Of a stretch of DNA of 64,000 bases, positions 12,092 through 23,629 are shown piece by piece. This DNA is from Bolinopsis microptera (lineage: Eukaryota > Ctenophora > Tentaculata > Lobata > Bolinopsidae). Numbering within the stretch: position 1 is the stretch's first letter; each line of letters begins with the position of its first letter. Below the pieces are notes generated by a model. That model worked only from the letters and a program-made list of their open reading frames with translations. It was not told the DNA's origin and did not search any database. Both the position numbers and the translations under genes were made by a program. The DNA lies in NCBI RefSeq assembly GCF_026151205.1, contig NC_087077.1:13614983-13678982 (forward strand), given 5' to 3'.

Positions 12092-12821
12092 CAGGAGGTG
12101 ACCGGGACATGATTTTAGGCCTGACCGGGACCGAGACCGGGACCGGGATACAAAATGTGACTTGACCGGGACCGGGACCGAGATTATCAATTTACCGTGA
12201 CCGGGACCGGGACCAATAATTTCTGGGATTTCTATCTTACCGGGACCGGGACCGGGACCGGGACCAACAATCCAATTTGACCGGGATGACCGGGATGACC
12301 GAGATTTGACCGGGATGACCGGGACCAAAACTGGTATTCTCATATTGAAAGCTGCAACTTTCATTTACATTATAATTGAACAATTTGAATAAGTAATAAC
12401 TAGAATATTAAATTAGAAAAAACTATAAAAAAACCGTCAATATGGGGCATGGGCCTAATGTACTACACCAATAATGTTCATGTACTGATTACTCAAGTTC
12501 ACCCTCATACCTCACTCCTCAATCAATGATCCCTCAAATTATTCAACAGTTTCATTCTCCAATTCCAATTGACAATTGGACGTAGCCCGAGTTGAAAACT
12601 TGATGTTAGTTTGCACTTATGAGTTATGTAACGATATTAGTTACCTAAACTTGTTTAGCAATTTTAAACATTGTTTTATTTGGCTCAGAGGTTGTTCAAA
12701 GATGAAATTCACAAAAACTTAAAATCACAGTGAATGAAATTATGTAAAAGATCCCGGTCAAAATCCCGGCAAATTTGAGTGATTGACCGGGATCGGGACC
12801 GGGATTCCCGGTCACCTCCTG
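12092..12821. mobile_element. non-autonomous hAT-like element with ACCGGG repeats
   Basis: Flanked by identical 8-bp direct repeats AAAAATTG (12084-12091 and 12822-12829). The ends are CAGGAGGTGACCGGGA and TCCCGGTCACCTCCTG, a 16-bp perfect terminal inverted repeat beginning CAG. An 8-bp target duplication and CAG-type ends are hallmarks of the hAT superfamily. The left third (12100-12330) and right subterminal part (12750-12815) are packed with ACCGGGA hexamer/heptamer repeats, reminiscent of subterminal transposase-binding repeats. There is no transposase. A long minus-strand open frame here (Gly-Pro, Ser-Arg repeats) is a repeat artefact. Confidence 0.85.
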
Positions 12822-12829
12822 AAAAATTG

Positions 12830-14356
12830 GAATTTTAATAAAAGGACAACGCTAACATCTACTCGGAAAGTTGATCATTGATTACTTATTGACTTTAAAA
12901 GACATCTATTTAAGTGACTACGGCAATGGCAAAAGATTCAGGATCTTTTGGAGGCCCCTCTTCTTTCAGCTTACAATCGCTGTTTCACAATCGTCAAGTG
13001 CCCGAGTCGCCCTCGGGCCACCGAGACAAGCCTCGGTGATTAAAGGCACACAACAAAGTCGGACCTCAAATCTTCCAATAAAACAGTACAAACTAACAGA
13101 CTTCACTGGTAAACACTACCACCTCTGAACGGTACGGGATTCAAATCCCAGCATCACCTATTCTAGAGGTGAGCTAATAATCCCAATAATATCATTGTTT
13201 TTAAGCAATATTACAACACTGTGTAGAATCACCTCAGTGGACTCAGCTGAATGATCGGGATATCTGTGATTGATGGTTTAATGAGGAAAGTCCCTTCCCG
13301 GAACATAGAAGCAATGTAGGTATGATAACTAAAAATCCTGTATATCAGAGAAAGTTGAACACGATCATCACATGTCTTTTATTTCTGAAACAGAGAGGCT
13401 GTTGTATGAATTATGAATCTCCAGCTCACACAAATGCAACACCATCGTGCTGTAATCATGACGGCGGTTCAGCAAGTATAGCACTGTAGAATCGGCAACA
13501 TCAAAAAGTTAGTGCACACGCTTTGTTGACTGTTTTGAATAATTCAAGGATAGCGCTCGATTCTTTTAGTGCGCTATATTTTAGATTCCCAGAATTTGCG
13601 CGGCTCAATTATTTATTATCTCATTCCACATTCTAAAGCAATAAATTATTTGTTAATATAATAATGTTTAATTAACGGCAATACAATATTTCGCTTTATT
13701 ATATTTTGAATGTTGGTGGTTTCAATTTATATGGTTTTGTATTGTATCACGTTGCGACCCCCACGGTCGTTTCACTATACCTGTTTCAAAAGCATCCTGT
13801 CTGGAAGTTCCCTGACTGCCGTGTGAATCTTTGGATCTATTTTTGGATCTATTTTTATATTGATATGATTTTTATATACCTATATATTCCTCGCATAATT
13901 TCCATGTCCGCCTAAACAAACCTGGCACCATCAAATCTTAACTCTAGAAACCCCAGAACTCATCAAGCCTAGTCTGAATTCAAAACTAGTTGACCAGCTA
14001 CGTACAGTTTCCTGGTATGGACAACTGGAACCTTTTGGGCCATGCACAAGCCAATATCATGTATGGTCCTGCAGTGGGGTCTCCTTGTCCTTGGATTTGT
14101 GTTTTGATCCGTCTTTTCTTAAAATTTTCCATTCGTGTCACTTAGAATCACCTTTTAAATGTAAATCGACACCACTGGTCCTAGTTAAATTTAGCCATGG
14201 CACGACTACTCGAACGTAACAGTTAACTGGGTGTGACGTACTATTATATTCTTATAATTATATCATATGAATTGATTGCACTGCTAATAAATAAAATACT
14301 TTGTTTTACTAAAAAATACTTTGTTTTACTACTATGGTCCTGACGATATGGTCCTG
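12830..14356. other. intergenic, no supported gene
   Basis: No exon is supported. At about 13130-13150 the palindrome GGGATTCAAATCCC resembles a tRNA T-arm/B box followed by CAGCATCACC, but I found no matching 5' half, so it is at best a SINE relic. Confidence 0.4.
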
Positions 14357-14644
14357 ACGATACAGGGGGAGCTGCGCACTTCGTACGCGGCGGGTCATAC
14401 AACGTATGACAAGTTTTGTACAGCTTAAAACTTTTAGCATAACGCAAAATTTGCGGCAGATTAAGTGATCATATGTAATATATATTGAATATGGCGCAAT
14501 TTATTATATTTCCCTCGATAAAGCAGTACACTCCTTTCAAACTTCATAGATCGAGATCAAATCATTTGCAATGTATTTAGAATCAATTATATAATATGTT
14601 GTCATACGTTGTATGACCCGCCGTGCGCGGCTCCCCTGTATCGT
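14357..14644. mobile_element. ~290-bp foldback/MITE-like element
   Basis: Arms ACGATACAGGGGGAGC... at 14357 and its complement ending at 14644 pair over about 50 bp, including GGCGGGTCATACAACGTATG and its mirror. The internal part is AT-rich and non-coding. A fragment of the same arm (ACAACGTATGACAAGTT) recurs near 59240. I see no clean direct target duplication. Confidence 0.65.
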
Positions 14645-14650
14645 AGAAAC

Positions 14651-15030
14651 TTGATTCACGATGTCAATCCTTCGCATCTCGCCGATTTGCATGTGGTTGC
14701 GAGAAGTATTATTTGATGCGCGCGCGACCCAGTAGTGCATCGCGCTACAACGTAGAAACTCTACAGTGAAATGACCGTGGGTCACGACGTGATACAAATA
14801 ATATGCACTTAAATAAATTACTTGAGATAATTTTAAAATATATCAACAAGCGCAAGCGATCAAAAACGCTAGTGTCCTATTTCCCCGCGTAAAAAGCACA
14901 ATTACATAAAATTAATTTATTGTAAATTTTTTAAACCATTAGTTTTCTGGTTTTTGCCTTACTTTAAAAAAATAAAAAGTTTACCATTGTTAATGGTTTG
15001 GCCCGGCGCGCGCTACTTCGTAGCATTTGC
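14651..15030. repeat. dispersed GC-rich repeat family, copy 1
   Basis: Contains TTGATTCACGATGTCAATCC (shared with 52228), GCGAGAAG followed by ATTTGATGCGCGCGCGACCC (shared with 58927), and near 14990-15025 GGCGCGCGCTACTTCGTAGC (shared with 59041). Between the shared ends the copies differ, suggesting a non-autonomous element with conserved termini. Confidence 0.6.
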
Positions 15031-15745
15031 CATAATATTATATAATATGTGCGTTTCAATGAAACTAATAAATCAATGAAACTAATAAATCAATGTTTTA
15101 GCTCATTTTACAAAGTCAAATATTTAAAACAATTAAAATTGTATAGTGCTCAATTTGTAAATGACTAGTTGATCTTTGCTATTGGAAGTTTGTCAAGGAC
15201 TGGCAGCTAGCGGGGCAAGGAATGCACGGGCTTAGGTGCTTTTGTGCACACCAGAACACTAGCTCGGTAGATTTTTGGAAACTAGAAGGACTGAAAACTA
15301 AAATTGTTTTTGATGGAGGCTGAGGCATGTTTTTGAGAGGGACGGTATAATAGCTTGTGGTAACAACTGGCCTTTACTTTAATAGGATGAAGTTTTAGTT
15401 TTAGGACAGGAAGAAGGCATTAAGAAGATTTGCTCTTTGTTTACAAGGCAGAATATAAGCAATGTTGGTTATAATATGTATCAATATGATTTGATTTGAT
15501 TTATATCTAGATCTTCGTTTATCAATTTTCACTAAATGGGTTTAAAATTTTAATAGGGAGGGAAATTCATCAACTTTATTAAGTACCTGTCAAAAATAAA
15601 TCTTATATCAATGTAATATATTAAAAATCATAATCCTAAGTCTAATAATAAATCTGTTAAAAACACTTTCTCACTACACTGCGCTCACACACGTTAGTAA
15701 GACAAAGGAAAATGCACACCCAGCTAATTTTCAATTTCAAGATAA
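15031..15745. other. intergenic, no supported gene
   Basis: AT-rich. No reading frame with recognisable content. Confidence 0.4.
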
Positions 15746-16010
15746 TCATTTTGGATGTGTGGACCCTAGGGTAGACTTAATGTCAAAGTTTAGATTAGAG
15801 CATTCGAAATCTTTGTTTGTCCAATCAAGATCAGCATGGTTATGCTGGTTGACGAGCAGTGATTGCTTCATCCTAGACTTCAGGCAGGCCACACTTAGAC
15901 AGTAGTCACGTATACCAAGCTTAGGCACAATTACGTTCCAAATACGAGTCGTTCTGCTATTGAAGTTGTTTGATGTGGGTGCCTGTTTAGTTTTATTCGA
16001 CCTGATTTTT
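15746..16010 (-). pseudogene. 3' fragment of a LINE (non-LTR retrotransposon) ORF2
   Basis: About 88 codons on the minus strand contain SRTTRIWNVIVPKLGIRDY followed by an LKSRMKQSLL-type segment. This matches the conserved end of LINE reverse-transcriptase proteins, where an R-T-x-R-x-WN motif precedes the stop. The upstream part of the ORF is absent: the frame is cut at 16010 by the insertion of the adjacent foldback element. It is a dead relic. Confidence 0.65.
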
Positions 16011-17810
16011 AGGGCCTGTCGTGATATCATGGATCGCTTAGGTTCCACCAGGATCTGGTAGTCCTCATAATTCTGCGGCCTCTATGTGTCGTCATCTCGC
16101 ACAACTCCGAAAAACCGTTGTGAGTTTGGCATGTGAAAATTTGCAGCCCTCCAGACATCGATTGGGTTAACGAGTTGTCGTACGTCACCTCAAGATCGGG
16201 TGACAGGGGGCTGAACAGGCCAGAACCCAATTGATTGGGTCGGAGGTCACGTGATTATGAGCCTGAGGTCACGTGACTATGACGTCACCAGAGCTGAGAG
16301 CTCGTTCTCCGTTTCCCGCTCTTTGGACCAGGTGAGCTTGCATGCTTGTGAAAGTGGGTGTAAGTACAGCTGTACTGTAGTTACATCCAATTACCCCTAA
16401 TAGAACGAAGATTTATTTTCTGACAGAAAGCTAGAAATTTACCAAAATATCGACTTTGTTCAAAATTTATTTTGATGACCACTCCTGACCTAAAATTGCA
16501 CGAGAAATCGATTAAACTTGGTTTCAGAACTCAACAATGCTTCCTTATGCCTTAAAATCCATTTTTATCGATACAATAAACATTTTGATCCTGTGGATTA
16601 ATTAGTAACAGGCACAGAAAAAACCGTCGCACTTACATTGTATTCTTAACGGGTCGATTTCGAGTGACCAATAATCGTCGTGATGATATTTATACGTCAT
16701 GCGTTCCTGATCATCATCAGCAATCAAGAGACAGGAGCGGCGATTGCTTTAAATCAACGGTTTACGTTATTTTTTGTGAATTCGACCCCTGTTTTAACAG
16801 TTATCACACTTTGTCATTGAATGTATTGAGGATATCTTTACAAATAAGAGGACCAGTAAATAAAATTGTCACAAGTGTTCTCTTACTCACTTTCGATAAG
16901 ACACAATGCAAATTCTTACTTAACCATAAGATTCGGAATTTTTCAACCGTTCGCGTTGAAGAATATCGGAATTTTATAAAATATAAGTTCAATTTTTACA
17001 AAAAATCAACGAATCGTATGAAATTCCATCAGCAGTTAGTTCCAGAGTAGGGATCACAGCAAAACGAAGGAATATAATTTCTTGCGGGAATCATTCCTGA
17101 AATATTGTCGACACTCGACAGGTTAAAGTCTACTAGCAGGAACCCGTCTAACCCCTGAGTGGTTTTAAGACTCAAGAGACTAAATAAATTATTACCTATT
17201 TAATTCGCGTTTTTGCGGAAAATCGTGTTAAATTTGATGCCGTGGTGTCAGTAAAATGGTACGGATATATATCGTCTCGCTTTATATATAGTAAGATTGT
17301 ACTTCCGTCACTTGGGTGACATATAGTTGTTAAAAGCCTAAATAATAAGTTACATTCACTTAATATGGCTTATGTTTAGTCATATTTATAACCCATTAAT
17401 GATGTGATCTGAAATTTAATTAAGCTACAGACGTTTTTTTGTGAAGTAACAAGAAATCGTGGACCTTCCTCATGGTCACGTGAAGCTTCTTCAGTTTTCT
17501 AAAGGTAAAAGATAAATGAATAAAATCTGTTATAGTTTGAGGATCAGTTAACGAATTTTAATGTTACATAGGAAAAATGTTACAGCACAAACAAACAAAG
17601 TCCGTCCGTAATTCGCTGATACGTGCTCTATGTTCAAACTTGCTCCCTTCTTAAACTTCTGACTTAGTCTACGGATATTGAATAAAAAATTCACGTGTAA
17701 AGTTACAAGTAATAATGGGGGGGGGGGGGGGGGGGGGGTGTCACGTCCGTCTATGTCCGCCTATGTCCTGTCCTTTTTGGATTCTATGAGACAACGGACG
17801 TGTTTTTTGG

Positions 17811-17932
17811 GACATTGGCGGACACGGACGGACATTGGCGGACACGGACGGACATTAGCGGACTCGGACGGACATTGGCGGACCCGGACGGACATTGGCG
17901 GACTCGGACGGACATTGGTGGACATTAGCGGA
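17811..17932. repeat. 20-bp minisatellite, ~5.5 copies
   Basis: Tandem units of GACATTGGCGGACACGGACG with point variants, following a G run at ~17717-17738. A complementary-strand version (GTCCGCCTATGTCC units) flanks it at ~17745-17775 and ~19085-19140. Confidence 0.9.
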
Positions 17933-17934
17933 CA

Positions 17935-18905
17935 AGGAGGAGGAGTAGGAGGAGGACTGAGGAGGGGAGGAGGAAGAGGACTGGGGAGGATCAGGAAGAC
18001 CCAGGAGGAGGACCCAGGAGGAGGACCCAGGAGGAGGAGGAGGAGGACTCAGGAGGATGACTCAGGAGGAGGAGGACTGAGGAGGAGGACTGAGGAGGAC
18101 TGAGAAGGAGGAGGACTGAAGAGTACTGAGGAGTACTGAGGAGGATGGCTGAGGAGGATGGCTGAGGAAGATGGCTGAGGAGGATGGCTGAGAGGGAGGA
18201 GGAGGAGGACTCAGGAGGAGGACTTAGGAGGAAGAGGAGGAGGAGGACTCAGAAGGAGGACTTAGGAGAAATGAGAAGGAGGACTGAGGAGAACTGAGGA
18301 GGACTGAATAGGAGGAGGATAAGGAGGGGGAGGAGGAGGAGGACTGATGAGAAGGATGAGGAGGAGGACTGAGGAAGAGGACTGAGGACCGAGGAAGAAG
18401 AGGAGGAGGATGAAGAGGAGGAGGAGGGCCCAGGAGGAGGAGGACTGAGGAGGAGGACTGAGGAGGACTGAGGAGGATGGCTGAGGAGGATGACTGAGAG
18501 GGAAGAGGAGGAGGAGGAGGACTCAGGAGGAGGAGGAGGAGGACTGAGGAGGACTGTGAAGGAGGAGGACTGAGGAGGAGGAGGAGGACTGAATAGGAGG
18601 AGGAGGAGGGGGACTGGGGGAGGACTGAGGAGGAGGATGGAGGACTGAGGAGAAGGATGAGGACTGAGGGGGACTGAGGACTGAGGAGGAAGAGGAGGAG
18701 GATGAAGAGGAGGAGGAGGACCCAGGAGGAGGACCCAGGAGGAGGACTCAGGAGGAGGAGGAGGACTGGGGAGGAGGACAGTTGAGGACTGATGAGAAGG
18801 ACTGAGGACGAGGAGGAAGAGTAGGAGGAGGACTGAGGAGGGGAGGAGGAAGAGGACTGAGGAAGATCAGGAAGACCCAGGAGGAGGAGGAGGAAGAGTA
18901 GGAGG
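17935..18905. repeat. ~970-bp polypurine (GGA/GGACTGA) satellite
   Basis: The plus strand is almost entirely GGAGGA and GGACTGAGGA units, so the minus strand is polypyrimidine. A 280-codon minus-strand open frame (18224-19066) encodes only Ser/Pro/Leu runs and is a by-product. Long mirror-like purine tracts can form triplex DNA. Confidence 0.95.
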
Positions 18906-19138
18906 AGGAAGCATCTAAATGTTATTTCCATTTTTGTCCGTTTTTGTCCATTTTTGTCCGTTTTTGTCCGCTCTATTTTTTGTCCGTTTTGAAAATATAG
19001 GGTACCGAACGGACAAAAAACATGATCCCCCCTATAACAGCAAAAATTGAACATTTTATTTAGCAATTTAGGTGTCCATTAATGTTCGTATATGTCCGCC
19101 TATGTCCGTCTATGTCCGCCTATAGCTATGTCCGCCTA

Positions 19139-19312
19139 GAAGGAGGAGGACTGAAGAGTACTGAAGACTGAAGAGTACTGAGGAGGATGGCTGAGGAGGA
19201 TGGCTGAGGAGGATGACTGAGGAGGATGACTGAGGAGGATGACTGAGGAGGATGACTGAGGAGGATGACTGAGAGGGAGGAGGAGGATCAGGAAGACCCA
19301 GGAGGAGGAGGA
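19139..19312. repeat. second block of GGATGGCTGAGGA satellite
   Basis: Continuation of the purine satellite after a TTTTTGTCC and TATGTCCGCC-rich spacer, ending shortly before the right arm of the foldback element. Confidence 0.9.
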
Positions 19313-19972
19313 CATTCTAAAAGATCGATTATTACGCTAAAACCCTGCTGTAAACAGCTTACCAAATTGGCCACTGTGTATGTGCTTATAGTCATATTAA
19401 GGTTGATAAGTGTGATTAGATTTTATAAAATTCCGATTTTCTTCAGCGTTTAAAAAAATTCCGAATCTTTACAAATAAGAGGACCAGTAAGTGGTCATCA
19501 AAATAAATTTTGAACAAAGTCGATATTTTGGTAAATTTCTAGCTTTCTGTCAGAAAATAAATCTTCGTTCTATTAGGGGTAATTGGATGTAACTACAGTA
19601 CAGCTGTACTTACACCCACTTTCACAAGCATGCAAGCTCACCTGGTCCAAAGAGCGGGAAACGGAGAACGAGCTCTCAGCTCTGGTGACGTCATAGTCAC
19701 GTGACCTCAGGCTCATAATCACGTGACCTCCGACCCAATCAATTGGGTTCTGGCCTGTTCAGCCCCCTGTCACCCGATCTTGAGGTGACGTACGACAACT
19801 CGTTAACCCAATCGATGTCTGGAGGGCTGCAAATTTTCACATGCCAAACTCACAACGGTTTTTCGGAGTTGTGCGAGATGACGACACATAGAGGCCGCAG
19901 AATTATGAGGACTACCAGATCCTGGTGGAACCTAAGCGATCCATGATATCACGACAGGCCCTACCTGATTTT

Positions 19973-20980
19973 GGAGATATTTTAACATATTGTACTGCTG
20001 TAAAATATAAATTAAATGTGCCGTGACCTGTTTGTTTTATCAATGTAGTTTTTGCTTGTGTTGTTTGAGCCCACAAATATTGCTATATGAGCTAATTCTT
20101 GAGACTTGACACCGTGTCGGGGGGCCGGGAAACGTTTGGCACCACATCGCAAATGGCTGCATTAATCTCCATAAAGTGTACTAGACAGTGTGAACCCTTG
20201 TCTAATAAGACAAAAGAAAATATTGATCAAATATGAAAGTGGATTTGTTTAAAATCGAATCTACAGTGTCACAGATCTCTCCAACAGATAAGAAGCCTGC
20301 TACTCAAACCCCCGAGTTTGTTGCAAGAAGTTCGAGCTTGACAGTAGTGTCCTCCTCACAGGAGGACTATAGTGCAAAGAAACTGCTGCTCACTGCTCAC
20401 TGCTGCTCACTGCTGCTCACTGCTGCTCACTGCTGCTCACTGCTGCTCACTGCTGCTCACTGCTGCACTGCTCACAGCTGCTAACTGCTGCTGTCGCGTG
20501 TGCGCCCATAGCAGCAGTGAGCAGCAGTTAGCAGCAGTTGAATTGGGGCGGCTCAAATTAACACACGAAATCAATGTTTAGAGCCGCATCAATTCAGAGC
20601 CATGCCAATTTAGATGTGAAGGACACACTGTTACAATTCAAGAAAGTATAATACCACACCTCTAATTTAAGTGTAATAAACTCGTGTTTCTTATAACTAG
20701 GATAGTCTACCATTTATTATCTAGTTAATTGGGAACAAGATACAATTTATAATTACAAAATTAAGCCCCATTATGTAATGATGATAAATCTCTAACTCAA
20801 AATACATCAACTTTTGTGACAATGAAATGAGGTATTTATATCCCGCTCATATGATTAACCAACAACACAAGGAAGCTGGTTAACCATGTCAGAGCGGCTG
20901 ATTGTGAGTGATGTGAGCAAATGTGTAAAAATGAACAAAAGCATAACTCATTATAAGGCTAAGACAAAATTAAAACATCT
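19973..20980. other. intergenic; possible stray exon at 20233
   Basis: From ATG at 20233 the plus strand reads MKVDLFKIESTVSQISPTDK and stays open into the adjacent CTG-rich repeat, ending at 20484. The first ~50 codons look coding in composition, but there is no splice partner, homology or clean end. Treat as an orphan. Confidence 0.25.
20380..20541. repeat. 9-bp CTGCTCACT minisatellite with inverted tail
   Basis: About eight tandem CTGCTCACT units are followed, after ~25 bp, by AGCAGCAGTGAGCAGCAG on the same strand, so the block can fold into a CTG/CAG hairpin. Confidence 0.85.
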
Positions 20981-20986
20981 TTTATT
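20981..20986 (-). terminator. poly(A) signal for the minus-strand gene ending at 21184
   Basis: AATAAA on the minus strand, about 200 nt beyond the stop codon. Confidence 0.45.
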
Positions 20987-21183
20987 GTAAACCACACTAA
21001 ACTAAAAAGAAGCAGAAACCATACAATACATGTAGGTAAGAATCATGGAATTTCCAAACTTCTTGATTTGCACAGAATGCTAGACTTCCTTGCCGACCTT
21101 GGGTCAATGTGAAAAATAGATTTAGATATAATGCTGTATTATGGCCTTAAGGTGAGAGTTCAAGAAAATCATGAGACGATGAA

Positions 21184-22566
21184 TTACATCCAAGCCCCTT
21201 TGAGTGTTATTGGAGGTTCATCTCTTAATTCGTTCACTGACACTGTCTTCTCGTTTTTGAATCTTGTCGTACTGATGTGAGTTTTCAGTCCGAGGTGAGG
21301 TTCAGGAATACTTCTCTTATTTATTGAAGGAGATCCTGCTATCCTTACACTGGTTGCCGAAACTTTGCACAATTCGCGCTTGCTCTTTCTTGAAAATCTG
21401 TATTGTATCTGGGTAAAGTACTTGCTTAAATATTAATGGAATAGATAATAATATTAATGTAAAATTGAGTGGAAAAGGTGAAATGTTTGTGTGAGCAGAA
21501 CTAATGAAAAAATTTAATATAATAACCAAAGTCAGTGGGATGAGTGTCAAGCTTGTCAAATACAATGAAACGAGTTGATATGATGAAATAGGGTAATCCG
21601 ATGTATCGTTATATAATCATTACAAATACATAGTACTTCCTAGATGGGAGTGATGGTTAATCTTAAGGTAAAATGTATTGTACTAAAATATAATATATAA
21701 ATGGCCCCTGACAGGGGTCATAGAATCACCAACATAATCTGAAAATCTAGGTAAGTACTCATCATAACTATAGCACTGGTTTGTGGAAGGCAGGCATGGC
21801 TCCACCGTGTAGGTGAAGGTGGGTGCGCACCCACCCAAAGGATGTTGCACCCACTCAGTTTGGACTTGCACCCACCCAAACGATTTGAAAATTTGTCCAC
21901 CAAAATTGTCAAATTTTGTATAAATTACGGGTCAATTCAATCTTCTGACTTCTAGTCAATTGAGACTGTTTTAGAGATATTGAAATACGTTTAGGAGGGT
22001 AAAATTCCAAAATTTTCCAGGGGGCTTCACCCCCCCCCCCCCCCCCTGCGCCGCGCTGCACCCACCCAAAGATTTTGAGCTGGAGCCATGCCTGGTGGAA
22101 GGTAAATGTGGGGTAGGTTGCCCTGATATTCATAATACCTCAGCATAAGATAAAGTTCGGGGCTTCCTTTCGATTTGCCTGTTTGAGTTACTTGTAGTTT
22201 TAGCACACAGGTATAGTAAAAACACTGAAATGAGAAATTAATCAAAGGCTACTTAAGCTAGGTAGGGCAAAATTTCGTCATAAGCTTTTTAAATATGGCA
22301 GTATTGAGATAATTATAAGTGATGTGTTTCATCATAGCAAATAAAACAGTAGTTTATTTGATAACACAGACACAGTCAATCATGTGTTATCTGCTTGAGA
22401 ACAATCTTTTATTGAATCTTAGCTCAGTTTAAAAGAATCAACATAACTTTACCTGAAAGAACTCCTGAGAATGTAAGGAAAAATACAAGTATCTGATTGT
22501 TTTGAATATGAGTCTCTGACATTCAAGGTGTCCTGTTTCCCGTTGCAATTTTCACAGGCACATGTT
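21184..22566 (-). CDS. unrecognised protein, last two exons
   Basis: I do not recognise this gene. Two minus-strand exons join in frame: 22453-22566 (acceptor after TTTTTCAG, donor GTAAAG) and 21184-21397 (acceptor after ATACAG). They encode 37 codons beginning TCACENCNGK, a junction Arg, and 70 codons ending PPITLKGAWM before the stop. The first exon has a clustered Cys motif C-A-C-E-N-C that might be part of a metal-binding site. The second is basic at its start (RFSRKSKRELCK) and Ser/Thr-rich, so probably disordered. The 5' part of the gene was not found. An AATAAA follows. A hAT-like MITE sits in the intron. Frame continuity and splice sites support it; the product is unknown. Confidence 0.5.
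21791..22094. mobile_element. 304-bp hAT-like MITE, 8-bp target duplication
   Basis: Terminal repeats CAGGCATGGCTCCA and TGGAGCCATGCCTG (14 bp, perfect) are flanked by GTGGAAGG at 21783-21790 and 22095-22102. CAG-type ends and an 8-bp duplication indicate hAT. The interior repeats CACCCACCCAAA and has a poly-C run; it is non-coding. Confidence 0.9.
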
Positions 22567-22777
22567 CTGAAAAAGTCCATTATATATCAGAGTATAGTAT
22601 AAACTGACGACAAAAAAAAGTTAGTTTTATTGTATTGGCAAACAGCTCTTGTAAGTTTGTTGTGAACAGTTTTGGTAAATTATGCAAGACAAACCTATAT
22701 AACTGGAAGGTTATCCAATTGTTGAAAAATTGTGATTTTTAGACTTTTAATATTGAACGATTAAAATGATTCTACAG

Positions 22778-22899
22778 CTGCTTTGGTTTTTATGTTTGAT
22801 GGAAGTGGCCAGGACCCATCTGATGGTCATGTCATGGACTTCACCACTGGTTGGGTGGACGATGTCTTCATTGGAACCTACACTCACTCTCTAACATAA
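22778..22899 (+). CDS. weak candidate terminal exon
   Basis: After an acceptor-like TTCTACAG, the plus strand reads 39 codons including FDGSGQDPSDGHVMDF and GWVDDVFIGTY, then stops. The base composition is richer in GC than its surroundings and codons look purposeful. However, the minus strand is also open across most of it (VHPTSGEVHDMTIRWVLATS), so neither strand can be chosen. No neighbouring exon in a matching phase was found. Identity is unknown. Confidence 0.25.
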
Positions 22900-23629
22900 G
22901 ATTATCTCAACATATTTATGTGCAGCAGTTCATTAAAATTGGAGTTAAACTGAAAACTTTGGGCAAGATATATTATAATATACTGAGCTAAACCTCTAAA
23001 TTTGTGCAACAAGACACATCAAAATATAATGCAGGTTTTTGTAGTGTCAAAAAGGACAAACCTTATGAGTTATGATACCTAGACATATAGTAAAAGAAAA
23101 CCTGGCCTGGGGTGCAATGAAAAGGGGTTTGTGGGCAACGGCAAACCAGATTCGTGGAATAATACAAATTGCAAAACTTAGTGACGAAATACAAGTAGAT
23201 TGCTGATTGTTAATTTTAGAATCGATAAGAAACAGAAGTTCAGCATGTAATTTGAAACTTTACATCATCACTGATGCCTTAAAAAATGACAGCCTATAGG
23301 CATCCGTACAGTATAATATCTCAAAATTTGATATCGTATCTCCTTATTTGTTACCATGGCACCTGAGCCCTGAGTGTTACTTAAGACCTAGTTTCTAGAT
23401 TCTATTTAATTGAATCAAATTTGGTTCTGCTCCAGTAGTTTTAAAACTCGCTGGAAATTATAAAGCGATAAAATCTGTTATCTGACAATTTTGTTGTATC
23501 GGATTATATCTGAATTAATGTATTAATTAATGTCTTAATTATTCTATGAATTGCTATTGTAATCTAGTATAATTCCCAGAAGAAAAACAATCAGACAATT
23601 AATATTTGAAAATCAATCATTTTACAGCT

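Larger units (their letters stand above)
16011..19962. mobile_element. Mutator-like foldback element, ~470-bp inverted arms, 10-bp target duplication
   Basis: Arms 16011-16484 and 19491-19962 are near-perfect reverse complements and end in AGGGCCTGTCGTG and CACGACAGGCCCT. The element is flanked by ACCTGATTTT at 16000-16009 and 19963-19972 (one extra T at the left junction). Long terminal inverted repeats with 9-11 bp duplications characterise Mutator-like elements. No transposase is visible; the interior holds repeats and a 128-codon open frame (16664-17050) without recognisable domains. Each arm contains two CACGTG boxes and a TGACGTCA-like site. A 20-bp direct repeat (CTTTACAAATAAGAGGACCA) occurs at ~16837 and ~19466, next to the right arm. 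Confidence 0.8.

Noticed and set aside
11984-12364. 126-codon minus-strand open frame with Gly-Pro and Ser-Arg repeats
   Set aside because: Arises from the ACCGGG repeats of the hAT-like element.
13125-13155. tRNA gene (T-arm-like GGGATTCAAATCCC)
   Set aside because: No cloverleaf could be completed: no matching acceptor 5' strand, D-arm or anticodon arm.
16027-16230. 67-codon protein identical on both sides (16027-16230 minus, 19743-19946 plus)
   Set aside because: It is the same open frame in the two arms of the Mutator-like foldback element, not a duplicated gene.
18224-19066. 280-codon minus-strand open frame
   Set aside because: It is the polypyrimidine strand of the GGA satellite; the product is only Ser, Pro and Leu runs.
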